Positions 1 through 7,015 of a stretch of 58,905 nt of DNA are shown here, in pieces. Within the stretch, counting starts at the first letter, position 1; each line of letters opens with the position of its first letter. Origin of the DNA: Cellulophaga omnivescoria. GTDB lineage: Bacteria > Bacteroidota > Bacteroidia > Flavobacteriales > Flavobacteriaceae. The stretch is taken from contig NZ_MDDP01000008.1 of the NCBI RefSeq assembly GCF_001999725.1, positions 1 to 58,905 of the forward strand. The letters are read 5' to 3'. A program made the translations under genes and the position numbers. The notes beneath the pieces are model-generated. The model was not told the DNA's origin. It saw nothing but the letters and a program-made list of their open reading frames with translations, and ran no database searches.

Positions 1-11
1 AAAAAATAAAA

Positions 12-758
12 ATGAACAATAATACTCTTACAAAATCAGGTGTTTTAAATAAAAAGGAAATTTCAAGTTTTAAATTTTTACTTATAAAATCGAAACTAAG
101 TGAAAATATAAAAAAAATATCAGTTCAATTAGGTTTAAAATCGTATTCTAAATTTAATTTTAATGATTTAAAAATTCCAGATTCAAAATTAGCTCTTTTA
201 GCTATTGAAGAAGCAAATGATATCTATAACCCTATTCTCCTAAAACATTGTTATCGAACTTTTTTCTGGAGTGCAGGAATCGCCATTTCAGAAGGAATAA
301 AAACAGACAATGAACTCCTATTTATATCTTCTATTTTACACGATTCTGGATTAACAGACAAACACAATCATATTTGCTCTAAACAATGTTTTGCTAATTA
401 CGGCGGTGATTATGCTAAAAAATTTGTCATTAAAAATGGAGCTCCCATTAATAAAGCTAATATTATAAAAAAAGCCATTGATATGCATTTATACCCTAAT
501 GTGGATATAAATAAATTTGGTAATGAACCTTATTTATTAGCAAAAGGTGCTACAATGGATGTTATTGGGAGTCATCATTTTCAACTTCCTAATAAATTTA
601 TTACAGATACTCACAAAAATTACCCTCGGATTAACTTTAAAAAAGATATTATACAAACAATAGAAACATTAAATCACAAAGAAAATACTAGAGCTGATAT
701 TCTTTATAAAATGGGATTTGATAAACTAGCTAACAAAAACATATTAGACACTTACTAA
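12..758 (+). CDS. HD-domain hydrolase, cyanamide hydratase-like
   Basis: A 248-aa soluble protein with no signal peptide. It has an HD-superfamily metal site: H79 followed by R82, the doublet H110-D111 in an ILHDSGLT context, and a later histidine in AIDMHLYP (about 158). The layout, with the FANYGG segment after the HD doublet, resembles the cyanamide hydratase/urea-type HD family. The substrate cannot be inferred; HD proteins commonly hydrolyse phosphoesters or small amides. The ATG lies 12 nt from the window edge, so its promoter is outside. It is followed after 24 nt by the DUF3817 gene on the same strand, and the two probably share a transcript or cassette. Fold assignment is fairly sure, function is not. 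Confidence 0.75.
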   Translation: MNNNTLTKSGVLNKKEISSFKFLLIKSKLSENIKKISVQLGLKSYSKFNFNDLKIPDSKLALLAIEEANDIYNPILLKHCYRTFFWSAGIAISEGIKTDNELLFISSILHDSGLTDKHNHICSKQCFANYGGDYAKKFVIKNGAPINKANIIKKAIDMHLYPNVDINKFGNEPYLLAKGATMDVIGSHHFQLPNKFITDTHKNYPRINFKKDIIQTIETLNHKENTRADILYKMGFDKLANKNILDTY

Positions 759-782
759 TTCCTTTAATTAATAATTAACTTA

Positions 783-1112
783 ATGAAATCATTTTTAAAC
801 TCAAATATAGGCAGACTACGTTTGTTAGCAGTTCTAGAAGGTAGTTCTTTACTTATATTACTCTTTTTTTCTATGCCTTGGAAACAACTTTACAATATAA
901 CCTTATTAACTTCAATTTTAGGTCCTATTCACGGTATACTTTTTCTGCTATTTGTTATAAATACTATTAATTTAGCAATAGAAAATAACTTAAAATTCAA
1001 AAAAACAACTTGGAAAATTTTAATTGCTTGTTTTATCCCATTTGGAACAATCTATATAGACTATAAAATATTAAAACCCTTATATGAAATACATTTGAGA
1101 AATATAAAATAA
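783..1112 (+). CDS. DUF3817 integral membrane protein
   Basis: A 109-aa membrane protein with about three hydrophobic segments (about 12-30, 38-62 and 76-92). It shows the DUF3817 features: an RLLAVLEG start, a conserved MPWK, and a GPIHGILF segment in the second helix. The family has no established function. The start is the first ATG after the HD gene, 24 nt downstream. Immediately after its stop (1112) comes the stub of the palindromic intergenic repeat that is interrupted by the IS1182-family element, so this gene looks like the last gene of a cassette. Confidence 0.75.
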   Translation: MKSFLNSNIGRLRLLAVLEGSSLLILLFFSMPWKQLYNITLLTSILGPIHGILFLLFVINTINLAIENNLKFKKTTWKILIACFIPFGTIYIDYKILKPLYEIHLRNIK

Positions 1113-1114
1113 AG

Positions 1115-1134
1115 CCAGTGGGTAACAATGGTAA
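1115..1134 (+). repeat. Left stub of attC-like repeat, cut by the IS
   Basis: The stretch CCAGTGGGTAACAATGG resembles the left end of the other intergenic repeats (CCAGTGCACAACAAAG at 4891). The IS1182-family element begins right after GGTAA, and the remainder of the repeat resumes on the far side at 2849. The same GGTAACCGTTGCACAAG junction occurs at 5972-5988 beside the decayed IS. Assignment as a repeat stub rests on this comparison. Confidence 0.5.
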
Positions 1135-1175
1135 CCGTTGCACAAGCCAATAATAAATAGTTCAACTGTGATAAA

Positions 1176-1204
1176 AAAACGTCTTTAGAGACGGTTTTTT
1201 TTTA
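1176..1204 (-). terminator. Terminator of the IS transposase
   Basis: The minus strand reads ACCGTCT-CTAA-AGACGT followed by a run of seven T, directly after the transposase stop. The plus strand also ends in a T run, so it may act in both directions. A matching hairpin sits at the same place in the decayed copy (6017-6039). Confidence 0.7.
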
Positions 1205-2779
1205 TACACTTAAAATTTTAGGTGATTTAGAGGGTCCTAAAAGCGACTTAATAGCTTTATAAAAGGTGTTTTTGAGACTAAAATAAAGCACAAGTGCTCC
1301 TGCACCACTTTTAGTGCGTTTTTCAATAAATTTCATATATTTTTTGAGGTTGTAAGCAATAGCTGAGAGTTGCATACATTTATTGGCCTGTTTTATACCA
1401 ATAGTATTTACCTTGTTTAAACCCATAAACTGTGTCAGGGTTCCAAATACGGGTTCTACGGTGCTTTGCCGTTTTCCTTTCAAGTAGCGCCCTTGATTAC
1501 TGTTTACTCGAGCTATATTACGTTGGTATTCCTCACGATAATAGGTAACGGTAAATTTCTTTTCTTGGGCTGATTTCCCTAAACACGATGTACGAATCGG
1601 GCAGTCAATACACAACTGTTTTGACCCGCGATATTCCTTCTTTTTGGTGTTATTCTTTTTTTCTATAAATACCTTTTTAAACGGTATGGTTTTACCTTCT
1701 GGACAGGTGTAATGATCCTTCTCTTTATCATAAGTAAATCCATTTGGACCACCTTTATAAGTCCCATGAGCAGGGATAAAACTTTTTAAACCTATAGCTT
1801 CTAGAAACGCATAATTCTCTCCGCTACTATAGCCCGTGTCGGCTACACAATTTTCCCAAACCAGCTGTGATTTCCAAAGCCGTTGTTTTACACGCTTAAC
1901 AATGTCTGGTAAGTGCTGACTGTCTTTACCGTCTGCGTGGTACGCTTTTATATCGCTTATAACATGGTTTGCAGTATCTACAGTAAGCTGACTGAGGTAA
2001 TTAAGTTTTCTTGCTTTGCCGGGTTTTACAATAATACGCGCATCGGGATCGGTTGGACTATAATGGGTCTTATTACTCGTGTAGCGACTGCCTTTTACGC
2101 CCGCTCCTGGGCGAGCATCTTGATCTTTTGCCCATTTGGTATTACGGCTTTTTATAGCCTGTAATTCTTTGGTAGATGCAGATAAAGTTTGCTGATTTTT
2201 ATCTGCTTTGTTTTCTTTAGATTGCCTTAAAGGGGTGTGCTTATCTCGATTGCTAATGTTACGAATTTGGCGCAGGTGATGTTCTAAATCTTCTTCGGGA
2301 ACTTTAAGTTCTAATGTATCCATAGAAGCATTCGCCTTTACAGGGGCTGAGTCTATGGTTTGGGTATGTCCAGCGACCATACCTGCTGACACACATAGTT
2401 CAAAAACCTTTATAAAAACAGATTCAAAGACGTCTTCTGGAAATAATTGTCGTGTACGGCTAATGGTAGAGTGCCAGGGTAATTCTTCGTCTATATCATA
2501 ACCTAAAAAATACAGTATATCCAAACGCATGCTACAATGTGCAATAAGCTTGCGAGGGCTAGTTATATTTTCTAAATATCCCACTAAACAAAGTTTAAAA
2601 AACACAATGGGATCGATGCTTTTTTGTCCGCTTGATCCATAGAACTTTTGAGTGGTTTTATAAAGAAAATTAAGATCTATAGCTCTATGAAGCCGCCGGT
2701 AGAAATTGTCTTCTGGTACACGTTCGCTAAGTCTAAATTGATTGAATAGCTTCTCTTGATATGTCTTTTTCCCCTGCAT
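1202..2779 (-). CDS. IS1182-family transposase
   Basis: A 525-aa DDE transposase with the IS1182/DUF772 layout. The N-terminal helical domain (about 15-110) contains the FFKLCLVGYLENITSPR segment. The catalytic aspartates are in QTIDSAPVKAN and VADTGYSSGENY, and the glutamate is in STVEPVFGTLTQFMG. Between them is a lysine-rich insert, and near residue 390-410 is a CIDCPIRTSC cysteine cluster. No frameshift or stop is seen, so it could be active. The ATG at 2779 is the first in frame and lies about 58 nt inside the right inverted end. It is the only full transposase in the window; a decayed relative lies at 6057-6330. Confidence 0.9.
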   Translation of the reverse strand: MQGKKTYQEKLFNQFRLSERVPEDNFYRRLHRAIDLNFLYKTTQKFYGSSGQKSIDPIVFFKLCLVGYLENITSPRKLIAHCSMRLDILYFLGYDIDEELPWHSTISRTRQLFPEDVFESVFIKVFELCVSAGMVAGHTQTIDSAPVKANASMDTLELKVPEEDLEHHLRQIRNISNRDKHTPLRQSKENKADKNQQTLSASTKELQAIKSRNTKWAKDQDARPGAGVKGSRYTSNKTHYSPTDPDARIIVKPGKARKLNYLSQLTVDTANHVISDIKAYHADGKDSQHLPDIVKRVKQRLWKSQLVWENCVADTGYSSGENYAFLEAIGLKSFIPAHGTYKGGPNGFTYDKEKDHYTCPEGKTIPFKKVFIEKKNNTKKKEYRGSKQLCIDCPIRTSCLGKSAQEKKFTVTYYREEYQRNIARVNSNQGRYLKGKRQSTVEPVFGTLTQFMGLNKVNTIGIKQANKCMQLSAIAYNLKKYMKFIEKRTKSGAGALVLYFSLKNTFYKAIKSLLGPSKSPKILSV

Positions 2780-2848
2780 ATATAAAGATAAGAAACATTC
2801 GTTTTTTAAGCAATTGCATTACTGCTTTTTTCTTAACTTGTGCAACGG

Positions 2849-3041
2849 GCACAAAGGCTATAAGTAATACGGGTTTGGTGTTTAATCAAAAGTTTAGTGT
2901 ATTTTTATGATGTCCGCCAAATCTTTTGATTTGGCTTTGAAATAGAAAAATTAAAACAAAATAAAAAGTTTTGGCTAAGTGCTCAATCGGAAATTAATCG
3001 CTTATTTATTCCCGTACTAACCATAGCCTAAACCGTTGTAC
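2849..3041 (+). repeat. attC-like imperfect palindrome, copy 1 (IS-interrupted)
   Basis: This is the remainder of a ~195-bp repeat after the IS. Outer arms: GGCTATAAGTAATACGGG (2856-2873) pairs at about 14 of 18 positions with CCCGTACTAACCATAGCC (3011-3028). The core holds a perfect GCCAAATC-TTTT-GATTTGGC hairpin (2916-2935), then an AAAATTAAAACAAAATAAAA tract shared with copies 2 and 3. The right boundary is GTTGTAC (3035-3041), 16 nt before the next start codon. The arms pair with each other but differ in sequence from the arms of copies 2 and 3. Confidence 0.75.
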
Positions 3042-3057
3042 AGCATTAGAGAAACAG

Positions 3058-3633
3058 ATGAAAAGAATCATTGATTTAAATATTGAATACATAAATCTTA
3101 AAAAAGAAAAATTAAATATTGACGGAGGAAATTCTGAAATAGAAAAATTTGAGGAATTTTATTTAGAGGAGGTTTTGAGTTTTGCAAAAGAGAATGATTA
3201 TTCAAATCATCAATTGATTCAAGAAATAGGAAAATTAAAGATTGAAGACAAAACAGAATGGATAAATGAATATCTATTAATTAGATTAATTTGGAAAGTA
3301 GAACTTAAAAATGACACTGAAAGTAAAGATTTACTAGAAAAATTGATTAGAAAACTAATATTGAAAAATGATATCAATAATGCCGAGGAATATTATTTAG
3401 AATCCTATTTAGATATTTGGAATTATGATTTAGAGGGTTTAATACCGATTGACATTTTGGAATCTGTAATCTTAATGAAAAATCAGAAAAACATTATTAG
3501 ATATGGAGCTTTTATAAAAGCTGTTTCATATTTAAGTGATTATCCTGAATCTGAGCAAAATGATGTTTTAAAAAAAGCAAAAAACACAAAATTATACTCA
3601 GAGGATGAATATTATAAAGAATGGATAGACTAG
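3058..3633 (+). CDS. Unknown 191-aa cassette protein
   Basis: I do not recognise this protein. It is 191 aa, rich in Glu, Lys, Asn and Ile, without signal peptide or membrane segment, and looks all-helical: LIRLIWKVELKND, LEKLIRKLILKND and similar repeats suggest stacked helical hairpins. The ATG is 16 nt after the GTTGTAC end of the preceding palindromic repeat, and the stop is 19 nt before the GTACAAC start of the next, so it fills a single-gene cassette. Small helical acidic proteins of this kind are sometimes immunity proteins, but nothing here proves that. Confidence 0.65.
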   Translation: MKRIIDLNIEYINLKKEKLNIDGGNSEIEKFEEFYLEEVLSFAKENDYSNHQLIQEIGKLKIEDKTEWINEYLLIRLIWKVELKNDTESKDLLEKLIRKLILKNDINNAEEYYLESYLDIWNYDLEGLIPIDILESVILMKNQKNIIRYGAFIKAVSYLSDYPESEQNDVLKKAKNTKLYSEDEYYKEWID

Positions 3634-3652
3634 ATTGAAAAGAAAAAACGCT

Positions 3653-3846
3653 GTACAACACTATATATAGCAAATTGGGCGATTTGTGCTTAACCCAAAA
3701 ATTCGTGTCTATTTACAAAGTCGCCAAATCTTTTGATTTGGTATTAAAAGATAAAAATTAAAACAAAATAAAAAGATTTGGCTTGTGTTTAATCCAAAAG
3801 TAATCGCTTATTTTCTGCCCAACTTGCCATATATTTAACGTTGTGC
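3653..3846 (+). repeat. attC-like imperfect palindrome, copy 2 (complete)
   Basis: A complete 194-bp copy. Ends are GTACAAC (3653-3659) and GTTGTGC (3840-3846). Outer arms are ATATATAGCAAATTGGGC (3663-3680) and GCCCAACTTGCCATATAT (3817-3834), paired at 16 of 18 positions. The core has the GCCAAATC-TTTT-GATTTGG hairpin (3723-3741). The arm sequence is unrelated to that of copies 1 and 3 although the pairing is kept. Confidence 0.85.
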
Positions 3847-3870
3847 ACAAGTTAAAAACCGAACTTATAG

Positions 3871-4425
3871 ATGAAATTTGAACTGCCATTTAAAGAACAA
3901 ATCTATAACGAACAAATGACTCTGAATTTCAACACTGCTTGGAATAAGAATCTGAAAAAAAATAAAAAAAGACTGATTTGGGCAATTCCAATGATTTTAT
4001 TGGGTGGACTAATAATTTATGGAGAAAACAATCTTGGATTTTTATTCATCGCAATCGGAATTCATTACTTGATTAACTTCTATGATTATTATTCGTTTTA
4101 CAAGAAAAGTAAGAATACGTTTTTTGAATTAGTGGAAACGGAAAAAAACGGACAAATAAAAGCGAAAGAAAATTCTTTTTGGGAATTTAATGATGACCAT
4201 TTTAGATATAAAGACTATAAATATGAGGCAAAAATAAAATGGGAAGCTTTCAAAAGTACTAGAGTGATAGACAAGAATTTGTTTATTGACCTTAACGTTG
4301 GGAATAACTCATCGTATGTAATAAGTGAAACTGAAATAGGAACTGACAATTTCCATAAATTAACTGAATTTGTTAGAAAGAAAATTGCACAAAAAACCAG
4401 TGTACAAGTTGAGGAAACAGAATGA
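3871..4425 (+). CDS. YcxB-like membrane protein
   Basis: A 184-aa protein with an N-terminal soluble stretch, two adjacent membrane helices (about 36-52 and 55-72), then a C-terminal beta-rich domain of the YcxB-like type containing FWEFNDDHFRYK and IKWEAFKST. YcxB-like proteins have no settled function. The ATG is 24 nt after the end of repeat copy 2. The last ~10 codons run through ACCAGTGTACAAGTT (4396-4410), which resembles the boundary of the intergenic repeats, so the natural C-terminus may have been rewritten by recombination. It overlaps the next gene by 4 nt (ATGA). Confidence 0.65.
   Translation: MKFELPFKEQIYNEQMTLNFNTAWNKNLKKNKKRLIWAIPMILLGGLIIYGENNLGFLFIAIGIHYLINFYDYYSFYKKSKNTFFELVETEKNGQIKAKENSFWEFNDDHFRYKDYKYEAKIKWEAFKSTRVIDKNLFIDLNVGNNSSYVISETEIGTDNFHKLTEFVRKKIAQKTSVQVEETE
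4397..4410 (+). repeat. Possible scar of a lost attC-like repeat
   Basis: CCAGTGTACAAGTT joins a sequence like the left end of a repeat (CCAGTGCACAAC at 4891) to one like the DNA just after a right end (CACAAGTT at 3846-3853). The following GAGGAAACAGAATG resembles GAGAAACAGATG before the 191-aa gene. This could be the joint left when a whole repeat between two formerly separate cassettes was deleted. Confidence 0.4.
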
Positions 4426-4925
4426 AAGCGAAAATTGAAAAACATAAAGGAAAAGGGAAAGTTTACATTTGGACTTATAATGACAATAACCGAAATTATC
4501 CAGGTTGGAACTTTACGGTTGATTTAAAAGCGAGCGAAAACCTTTCTGAATTATTGAATTTAATGAATGCCTGCGAATGGTCAACTAAAAAGAAAATAAC
4601 GACTGAATTGCCAACTCAAGCGCAACTGAATGTTCCGAATAACCAAAACGGAAATGCCAAATGGAAATCAAAACCAAATCTGACTCTGAATTGCAAAACG
4701 TCTGAATCGGAAAATCATTGGATGATTAATGAACTTGATAACGGAATTGAAATTCAATTCGGAAAAGCAAAACTGACTGAATTACAAAATGCAATAAAAG
4801 GAATTCCAAAAGGGAATGGAGATTTTGCCATTTCTGACCAAAACGAGGAGAATATTTTGTACTTCTGGTGGAATTTAGAAAAACAAAAAACCAGTGCACA
4901 ACAAAGTACTGTGTATAAAACATAG
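4422..4925 (+). CDS. Unknown 167-aa cassette protein
   Basis: I do not recognise this protein. It is soluble, with no signal peptide, and rich in Lys, Asn, Trp and Thr. Two similar halves are hinted at: IWTYNDNNRNYPGWNFTVDL early and NHWMINELDNGIEIQFG late, each with aromatic and beta-strand-like character. It overlaps the YcxB-like gene by 4 nt, so the two are probably translationally coupled. The last 12 codons (from residue 156) lie inside the left end of palindromic repeat copy 3, and the stop codon is supplied by the repeat arm. The true ancestral C-terminus may therefore be shorter or lost. Confidence 0.6.
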   Translation: MKAKIEKHKGKGKVYIWTYNDNNRNYPGWNFTVDLKASENLSELLNLMNACEWSTKKKITTELPTQAQLNVPNNQNGNAKWKSKPNLTLNCKTSESENHWMINELDNGIEIQFGKAKLTELQNAIKGIPKGNGDFAISDQNEENILYFWWNLEKQKTSAQQSTVYKT

Positions 4926-5094
4926 CTAATAAAGGCTTTCCGAGAGGTTTGTGTTTATTTACAAAGACCGCCAAATTTTTAAATTTGGCTTTTAAGATTG
5001 ATAAGTTAAAAACAAAATATAAAAATTCGGCTCTGTGTTAATCCGAAAAGTTAGCGTCTTTTTACACGCTACGTTTCATACAAACACGTTGTGC
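4896..5094 (+). repeat. attC-like imperfect palindrome, copy 3 (complete)
   Basis: A complete 199-bp copy. Ends GCACAAC (4896-4902) and GTTGTGC (5088-5094) are perfect inverse complements. Outer arms GTGTATAAAACATAGC (4911-4926) and GCTACGTTTCATACAA (5068-5083) pair with three or four mismatches. The core hairpin is GCCAAATTT/AAATTTGGC (4970-4989), where both strands of the stem differ from copies 1 and 2 in a compensatory way. The start of the next gene is 26 nt downstream. Confidence 0.85.
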
Positions 5095-5120
5095 TTAATA
5101 CAAAAAGCTAAATTAAATCA

Positions 5121-5951
5121 ATGAATAAACTACTAATTGGATTAGCAACTTTAATCCTATTTGGTTGCAATACCGAAATCAAAAATGAGCAAAAAAACAG
5201 TAAGAACGAACAAAACCCTGAAACAGAAATAAACGGAAAAATTAGGGTTTTAAATTTTGGAACTGTTCATTTAAGCCAAACATCAGACGCAAATTCTTCT
5301 CAAATAGATTTGAATGACCCAAATGAAAAAGCTGACTTAAAAAAACTCGTTGAAAAAATCGTTAAATTTAAACCCACTATTATTTGCCTTGAGTTAGAAC
5401 CTAAAAACAATGACTATATAGCTTCGACATATTCGGAATATGTAAAAGACCAAACTAAAAGATTAAATTACTCGGACGAATTAAATTCAATTGGACTTGA
5501 AGTGGCGCGACTGAGTGGCTCAAATCGAATTTATGGAATAGACAGCCAAACAGGTTTTGATTACCCAAGTTTAGTCGAGATTGCCAATAATAAAGTCGCT
5601 GACAGTCTTTACATTTCAGAAGTTATGAATAACTATCAAAGGGTAAACGCTTTAAAATTGAAAGAACAATTTAGGACGATCAACACGAGAGATTATAAAA
5701 TGGAAACATTTAACTTATACAATTTTTTAGCGACACAACATACCAAAGGAAATCAGGAAGGAGTTGATGAAATTACTAAATTCTACCAACGGAATCTAAA
5801 AATGTATAGTAATTTTAACGATATAGAAATGACCGAAAACGACAAAGTTTTTATCCTTTTAGGAGCAACACACACTGCCTATTTTGACATTTTTCTGGAA
5901 AATAATCCAAAAATTCAATTAGAAAATCCGAATAAATATACTGATTACTAA
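5121..5951 (+). CDS. DUF5694 (TraB/ChaN-like) lipoprotein
   Basis: A 276-aa protein with a lipoprotein signal: hydrophobic 4-15, then Cys16 in LILFGCNTE. The mature part carries the DUF5694 pattern, related to the TraB/GumN/ChaN group: FGTVHL near residue 49, PTIICLELEP near 90, a central helical segment, and a C-terminal GATHTAYF. The conserved His and Glu suggest a metal-dependent hydrolase fold, though members of this family are mostly uncharacterised. It fills a single-gene cassette between repeat copy 3 and the fourth repeat stub at 5962. Confidence 0.75.
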   Translation: MNKLLIGLATLILFGCNTEIKNEQKNSKNEQNPETEINGKIRVLNFGTVHLSQTSDANSSQIDLNDPNEKADLKKLVEKIVKFKPTIICLELEPKNNDYIASTYSEYVKDQTKRLNYSDELNSIGLEVARLSGSNRIYGIDSQTGFDYPSLVEIANNKVADSLYISEVMNNYQRVNALKLKEQFRTINTRDYKMETFNLYNFLATQHTKGNQEGVDEITKFYQRNLKMYSNFNDIEMTENDKVFILLGATHTAYFDIFLENNPKIQLENPNKYTDY

Positions 5952-5961
5952 AAAGTACTAA

Positions 5962-5972
5962 GCACAACAACG
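5962..5972 (+). repeat. Left stub of attC-like repeat, copy 4
   Basis: GCACAAC (5962-5968), the same left boundary as copy 3, lies 10 nt after the DUF5694 stop. It is followed directly by the end of the decayed IS1182-family element. The rest of this repeat is not visible in the window. Confidence 0.6.
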
Positions 5973-6016
5973 GTAACCGTTGCACAAGTCTATAATTTTG
6001 TAAAAAACGAATAGAT

Positions 6017-6039
6017 ATAAGCCTCTTAAAGAGGCTTAT
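6017..6039 (-). terminator. Hairpin terminator of the decayed IS
   Basis: ATAAGCCTCTT/AGAGGCTTAT is an almost perfect stem, in the same position relative to the transposase end as the hairpin at 1176-1204. The sequence differs but the structure is kept. Confidence 0.6.
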
Positions 6040-6056
6040 TTATTGTTGCTTGGTAA

Positions 6057-6330
6057 TTATAAAGTTAATTTTGAATCTCTTAATATTGCTAAAAAGACTT
6101 GCCAATAACATTTTTTACTTAAAACAATAAAGCAAGCTGTCCCGCTCCACTTTTTATATGATTTTTTATAAATTTTAAGTATTTCTTCAAATTATAGGCT
6201 ATAGCAGACATATGCATTATTTTATTTCACTGCTTTATACTGTAGGCTTCCCCTTTTTAGTAAAGCCTACATAATAACCTAAACAACTACAAACACTTAT
6301 TTTAAATACCCGTTCTATTCGTTTTAAAAA
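6057..6330 (-). pseudogene. IS1182 transposase C-terminal remnant
   Basis: The minus strand at about 6220-6130 encodes SAIAYNLKKYLKFIKNH followed by IKSGAG, closely matching SAIAYNLKKYMKFIEKR and TKSGAG of the intact transposase. A stop in that frame (near 6118) and continued similarity in the next frame (LAILRDSKLTL against KSLLGPSKSP) show a frameshift. Farther upstream, towards 6330, similarity is weak. Everything N-terminal to this is gone. Confidence 0.75.
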
Positions 6331-6352
6331 CAAAAGTATTTGAAATAACCGT

Positions 6353-7015
6353 TTAAGATCGCTTATCTAGTGAGTTGGAATCAAAACTAATCAAGTTGAA
6401 CATTTGACGCATTCGCGAACGTACTCTGCAACCGTAACGCTCTCCAAGTTCTTTTGCATTTAAGTTTGTAGTGGCATGTGTTTTAACTTTTTGTTCTGAG
6501 TACAAATCATATCTTGACAGTAAAATTTCTCCCATCACATTGCAATCTTTTCCATAATGTCTTCCCATTGGCTCAACTCCTAAATCATCAAAACAATAAT
6601 AATGATTATCTCCATAGTCGTTTATGGTTTTATATCCAATGTGATTGAAACCAAATGAAATATTACGACTAGGTATTATTTTATACGGTTTTTGATGTGG
6701 AACCATATACCTCAATAACTTCATTAGACTTGTTTTACCGCAACCTACAGGTCCTGTAAGCAAGATTCCTTTATGAATATCAACATCTAGTTTTTTACAA
6801 TTGGTTTCATCCTTGATAAAATAATTACAGAGTTTAAAAAGCACCGCTCGGTCTTCTTCATAGACTTTAAATTTAGAACCAAATAACAATTTTCCTTTAG
6901 CGTTAAGGTAAATTAGCATTTTATCAAAATCGTAGATTATCTGATTCCCATCAAGTTCACCTAATTGATACTGAAGTTTTCCTTCACTAATGATATGTGG
7001 TTTAAGGTTATTCAT
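6353..7015 (-). CDS. DnaC/IstB-like AAA+ ATPase (helicase loader)
   Basis: A 220-aa P-loop ATPase. Walker A is GPVGCGKTS (88-96) and Walker B is YYCFDDLGVEP (about 140-150). The ATTNLNAKELGERYG segment is the sensor-1 region and is followed by a terminal arginine-rich stretch (YGCRVRSRMRQM). Family members load replicative helicase at the origins of phages and mobile elements. It overlaps the upstream wHTH gene by 4 nt (ATGA), a pairing typical of replication modules. Since IstB transposition helpers share the fold, the neighbour and the lack of an IstA partner favour replication. Confidence 0.8.
   Translation of the reverse strand: MNNLKPHIISEGKLQYQLGELDGNQIIYDFDKMLIYLNAKGKLLFGSKFKVYEEDRAVLFKLCNYFIKDETNCKKLDVDIHKGILLTGPVGCGKTSLMKLLRYMVPHQKPYKIIPSRNISFGFNHIGYKTINDYGDNHYYCFDDLGVEPMGRHYGKDCNVMGEILLSRYDLYSEQKVKTHATTNLNAKELGERYGCRVRSRMRQMFNLISFDSNSLDKRS

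Larger units (their letters stand above)
1135..2848 (-). mobile_element. IS1182-family insertion sequence, intact
   Basis: About 1.71 kb, bounded by inverted ends: CCGTTGCACAAG at 1135-1146 and its reverse complement at 2837-2848. It carries one full-length transposase on the minus strand, followed by its own terminator. The size fits the IS1182 family. No clear target duplication is visible at the two edges. It is inserted into an attC-like palindromic repeat between the DUF3817 gene and the 191-aa gene. The exact ends could shift a few bases because both copies in the window share GGTAA just outside. Confidence 0.8.
5973..6335 (-). mobile_element. Decayed IS1182-family element (3' fragment)
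   Basis: It begins with the same GGTAACCGTTGCACAAG junction as the intact IS, followed by a transposase-distal hairpin and a degraded transposase 3' end. Similarity to the intact element fades near 6335; the rest of the element and its right end are missing, and the mobilizable element begins next to it. The orientation equals that of the intact copy. The sequence has diverged well beyond the intact copy, so this is an older or different insertion. Confidence 0.75.

Noticed and set aside
1913-2164. Open frames antisense to the transposase and to other long genes
   Set aside because: They are overlapped by well-supported genes in another frame and have no domain character of their own.
2849-5094. 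The intergenic repeats as a CRISPR array
   Set aside because: The repeats are ~195 bp, palindromic, differ in their arms, and are separated by whole genes, not by short spacers; no cas genes are present.
1-6000. A classical mobile or chromosomal integron
   Set aside because: No integrase gene is in the window and the sites are longer than known attC sites with a conserved core; only the term integron-like is used.
6353-7015. IstB transposition helper
   Set aside because: The protein shares the fold, but there is no IstA transposase, and the overlap with a winged-helix replication-type gene favours a helicase loader.
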